Positions 7,607 to 8,735 of a DNA stretch of 8,735 nt are shown here, in pieces. The notes under the pieces are model-generated. The model searched no databases. It was given only the letters and a program-made list of their open reading frames with translations, and was not told the origin of the DNA. How positions within the stretch are numbered: position 1 is the stretch's first letter; each line of letters begins with the position of its first letter. The DNA comes from Methylobacter sp. GTDB taxonomy: Bacteria > Pseudomonadota > Gammaproteobacteria > Methylococcales > Methylomonadaceae. Location: positions 1 to 8,735 of the forward strand of contig PMJA01000236.1 of assembly GCA_003158415.1 (NCBI GenBank), read 5' to 3'. The translations under genes and the position numbers were made by a program.

Positions 7607-7635
7607 ACGATAGACGCTGATTGTTACATTGTCAT
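7607..7635 (-). promoter_or_regulatory. Possible sigma-70 promoter of sixA
   Basis: On the minus strand ATGACA (7630-7635, 5 of 6 matches to the -35 consensus) is followed after 17 bp by TATCGT (7607-7612, 4 of 6 matches to the -10). Transcription would start near 7600, leaving a leader of about 42 nt. No Pho box is present, so phosphate control is not indicated here. It is a pattern match only, in an A/T-rich stretch. Confidence 0.4.
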
Positions 7636-7707
7636 TAAGTATTAATACGGCATTGATATTATTAAAGGCTTCATAATCACCCTAAACCCTAACACGCCCC
7701 GGTCGAT

Positions 7708-8735
7708 ATGTCCTTACAATTTGATTTTCCAACGAGTTTAACCGCTGAGAAGTTTATTGCCAAATTAAGCGATAAAGCCAGCGTACAGCTGGTTTCCCGG
7801 CAGTACTCCCTGAAGACTTATTACGACAGTTTTGATTGGCGACTTTATACCAACGGTATCAGCTGCGAATTTAACCGCTCAAAAACAGCATCAACATTGC
7901 TGTTAAGAAACCTTGACGATGACTTGGTTATCGCCAGCGTAGAAACAGGGGAAGCCCCCATGTTCAGTCAACAACTCCCCTCAGAGGAAATACGCCACAT
8001 CCTGACGCCGCTATTGGAAATGCGGGCATTATCGCCGGTGTGCAATCTCGATTATGAAATTTATAATCTGAACATCATCAATAATGATGAAAAAACCGTA
8101 CTACGGCTGACACTCGAAGAACACGAGCTGTTCAATAACCGCATCACCTTGCAGCCGATTAAAGGCTACGACAAAGCCGCCGAACAAATCATCGAAATAC
8201 TCACCACAAACCTGGGCTTAACGCCCACCAACAAATCATTGCTACTGACCGCCTTGAATATGCAGGGCCGTAAGCCTAACGATTACTCCTCAAAGTTGAA
8301 TGTCAACCTGGATCCCGATATGCGGGCCGACATTGCCGCCAAGTATATCTACAGCCACCTGCTAAAAGCCATTAAAGATAATGAGCAAGGCACGATAGCC
8401 GATACCGACAGCGAATTCTTGCATGACTTCAGGGTCGCCGTCCGCAGAACCCGCGCCGGTCTGAGTCAACTTAAAAACCTGTTGCCTGACGGTATTAACG
8501 CAAGCTATGTCGATTTTTTCTCCTGGCTGGGACAAATCACAGGCCCTACCCGGGACTTGGATGTTTATTTGTTAAATTTTTCAGGGTACAAAAACAGCCT
8601 GCCCGAGTCTCTACGCGACGACCTCAATCCGCTCTATGATTTTCTGCTCGTCAAACAGCAAAAAGCGCACAAGGAACTGGCAGGCAAACTGCGCACCGCC
8701 AAATACTTAAGCACAATATCCGAATGGGAACAATA
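7708..8735 (+). CDS. CHAD-domain protein with degenerate CYTH-like N-terminus (3' end beyond window)
   Basis: The frame is open from the ATG at 7708 to the right edge (342 codons seen, no stop). The C-terminal half is a CHAD domain, an alpha-helical fold with conserved histidines and basic residues known to bind polyphosphate. It is recognised by HDFRVAVRRTRA (239-250: H239, R242, R246, R247, R249) and by LGQITGPTRDLDVYL (274-288). CHAD starts near 200, so its distal part is missing. Residues 1-185 look like a diverged CYTH (triphosphate tunnel) domain: YYDSFDWRLYTNGISCEF (38-55) aligns with the CYTH pattern of YxDT, L and a following basic strand. The N-terminal ExExK metal and phosphate motif is absent (LQFDF instead), so catalysis is doubtful. 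The start is fixed by an in-frame TAA at 7690-7692; no clear Shine-Dalgarno precedes it. No signal peptide is seen. It is divergent from sixA, 149 bp away. Confidence 0.88.
   Translation, partial: MSLQFDFPTSLTAEKFIAKLSDKASVQLVSRQYSLKTYYDSFDWRLYTNGISCEFNRSKTASTLLLRNLDDDLVIASVETGEAPMFSQQLPSEEIRHILTPLLEMRALSPVCNLDYEIYNLNIINNDEKTVLRLTLEEHELFNNRITLQPIKGYDKAAEQIIEILTTNLGLTPTNKSLLLTALNMQGRKPNDYSSKLNVNLDPDMRADIAAKYIYSHLLKAIKDNEQGTIADTDSEFLHDFRVAVRRTRAGLSQLKNLLPDGINASYVDFFSWLGQITGPTRDLDVYLLNFSGYKNSLPESLRDDLNPLYDFLLVKQQKAHKELAGKLRTAKYLSTISEWEQ

Noticed and set aside
7617..7646. Possible Pho box between sixA and the CHAD gene (TTGTCAT at 7629-7635)
   Set aside because: Only one half-site is present. 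The positions 11 bp either side do not match, and the nearby TTGTTAC is at the wrong spacing (8 bp).
7672..7677. CATAAT as a -10 for the CHAD gene
   Set aside because: No acceptable -35 lies 16-18 bp upstream. In this A/T-rich stretch a single hexamer is weak evidence.

Overview
The window carries a complete high-affinity phosphate uptake operon on the minus strand, in the order pstS, pstC, pstA, pstB, phoU. Upstream of it lie a minus-strand sixA-type phosphohistidine phosphatase gene and, divergent from that, the start of a plus-strand CHAD-domain gene cut off by the right edge. The gene order, the gammaproteobacterial-type PstB and PhoU, the enlarged PstC and PstA permeases, and the moderate base composition suggest a gammaproteobacterium. 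A methanotroph-like Methylococcales is my best guess, but that is inference from general resemblance and not a sequence match.

Layout from left to right: positions 1-239 are non-coding, downstream of phoU. Then come phoU (240-956), pstB (970-1800), pstA (1804-3459) and pstC (3456-5735), spaced 13 bp, 3 bp and a 4-bp overlap, so they form one tight unit. A 182-bp gap separates pstC from pstS (5918-6901). It contains a strong intrinsic terminator followed at once by what looks like a second PhoB-type promoter. The pstS promoter (6933-6988) has four 7-bp Pho half-sites on an 11-bp period. Then come sixA (7037-7558), a 149-bp divergent intergenic region, and the CHAD gene (7708 to the edge).

How the genes fit together: PstS captures phosphate in the periplasm. 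PstC and PstA form the membrane channel, PstB hydrolyses ATP, and PhoU is the negative signalling partner between the transporter and PhoR. CHAD proteins are known to bind polyphosphate and SixA-type phosphatases act on phosphohistidine, so the flank has a phosphate and polyphosphate theme. A functional link to the pst operon is inference. No phoB, phoR, ppk or ppx gene is visible here.

The most interesting points are the two-stage regulatory layout (Pho-box promoter, pstS, terminator, second Pho-box promoter placed so that the pstC transcript may be leaderless), the very large periplasmic domains in both permeases (propeller-like in PstC, coiled coil in PstA), and the CHAD protein whose N-terminal CYTH-like half lacks the catalytic signature.
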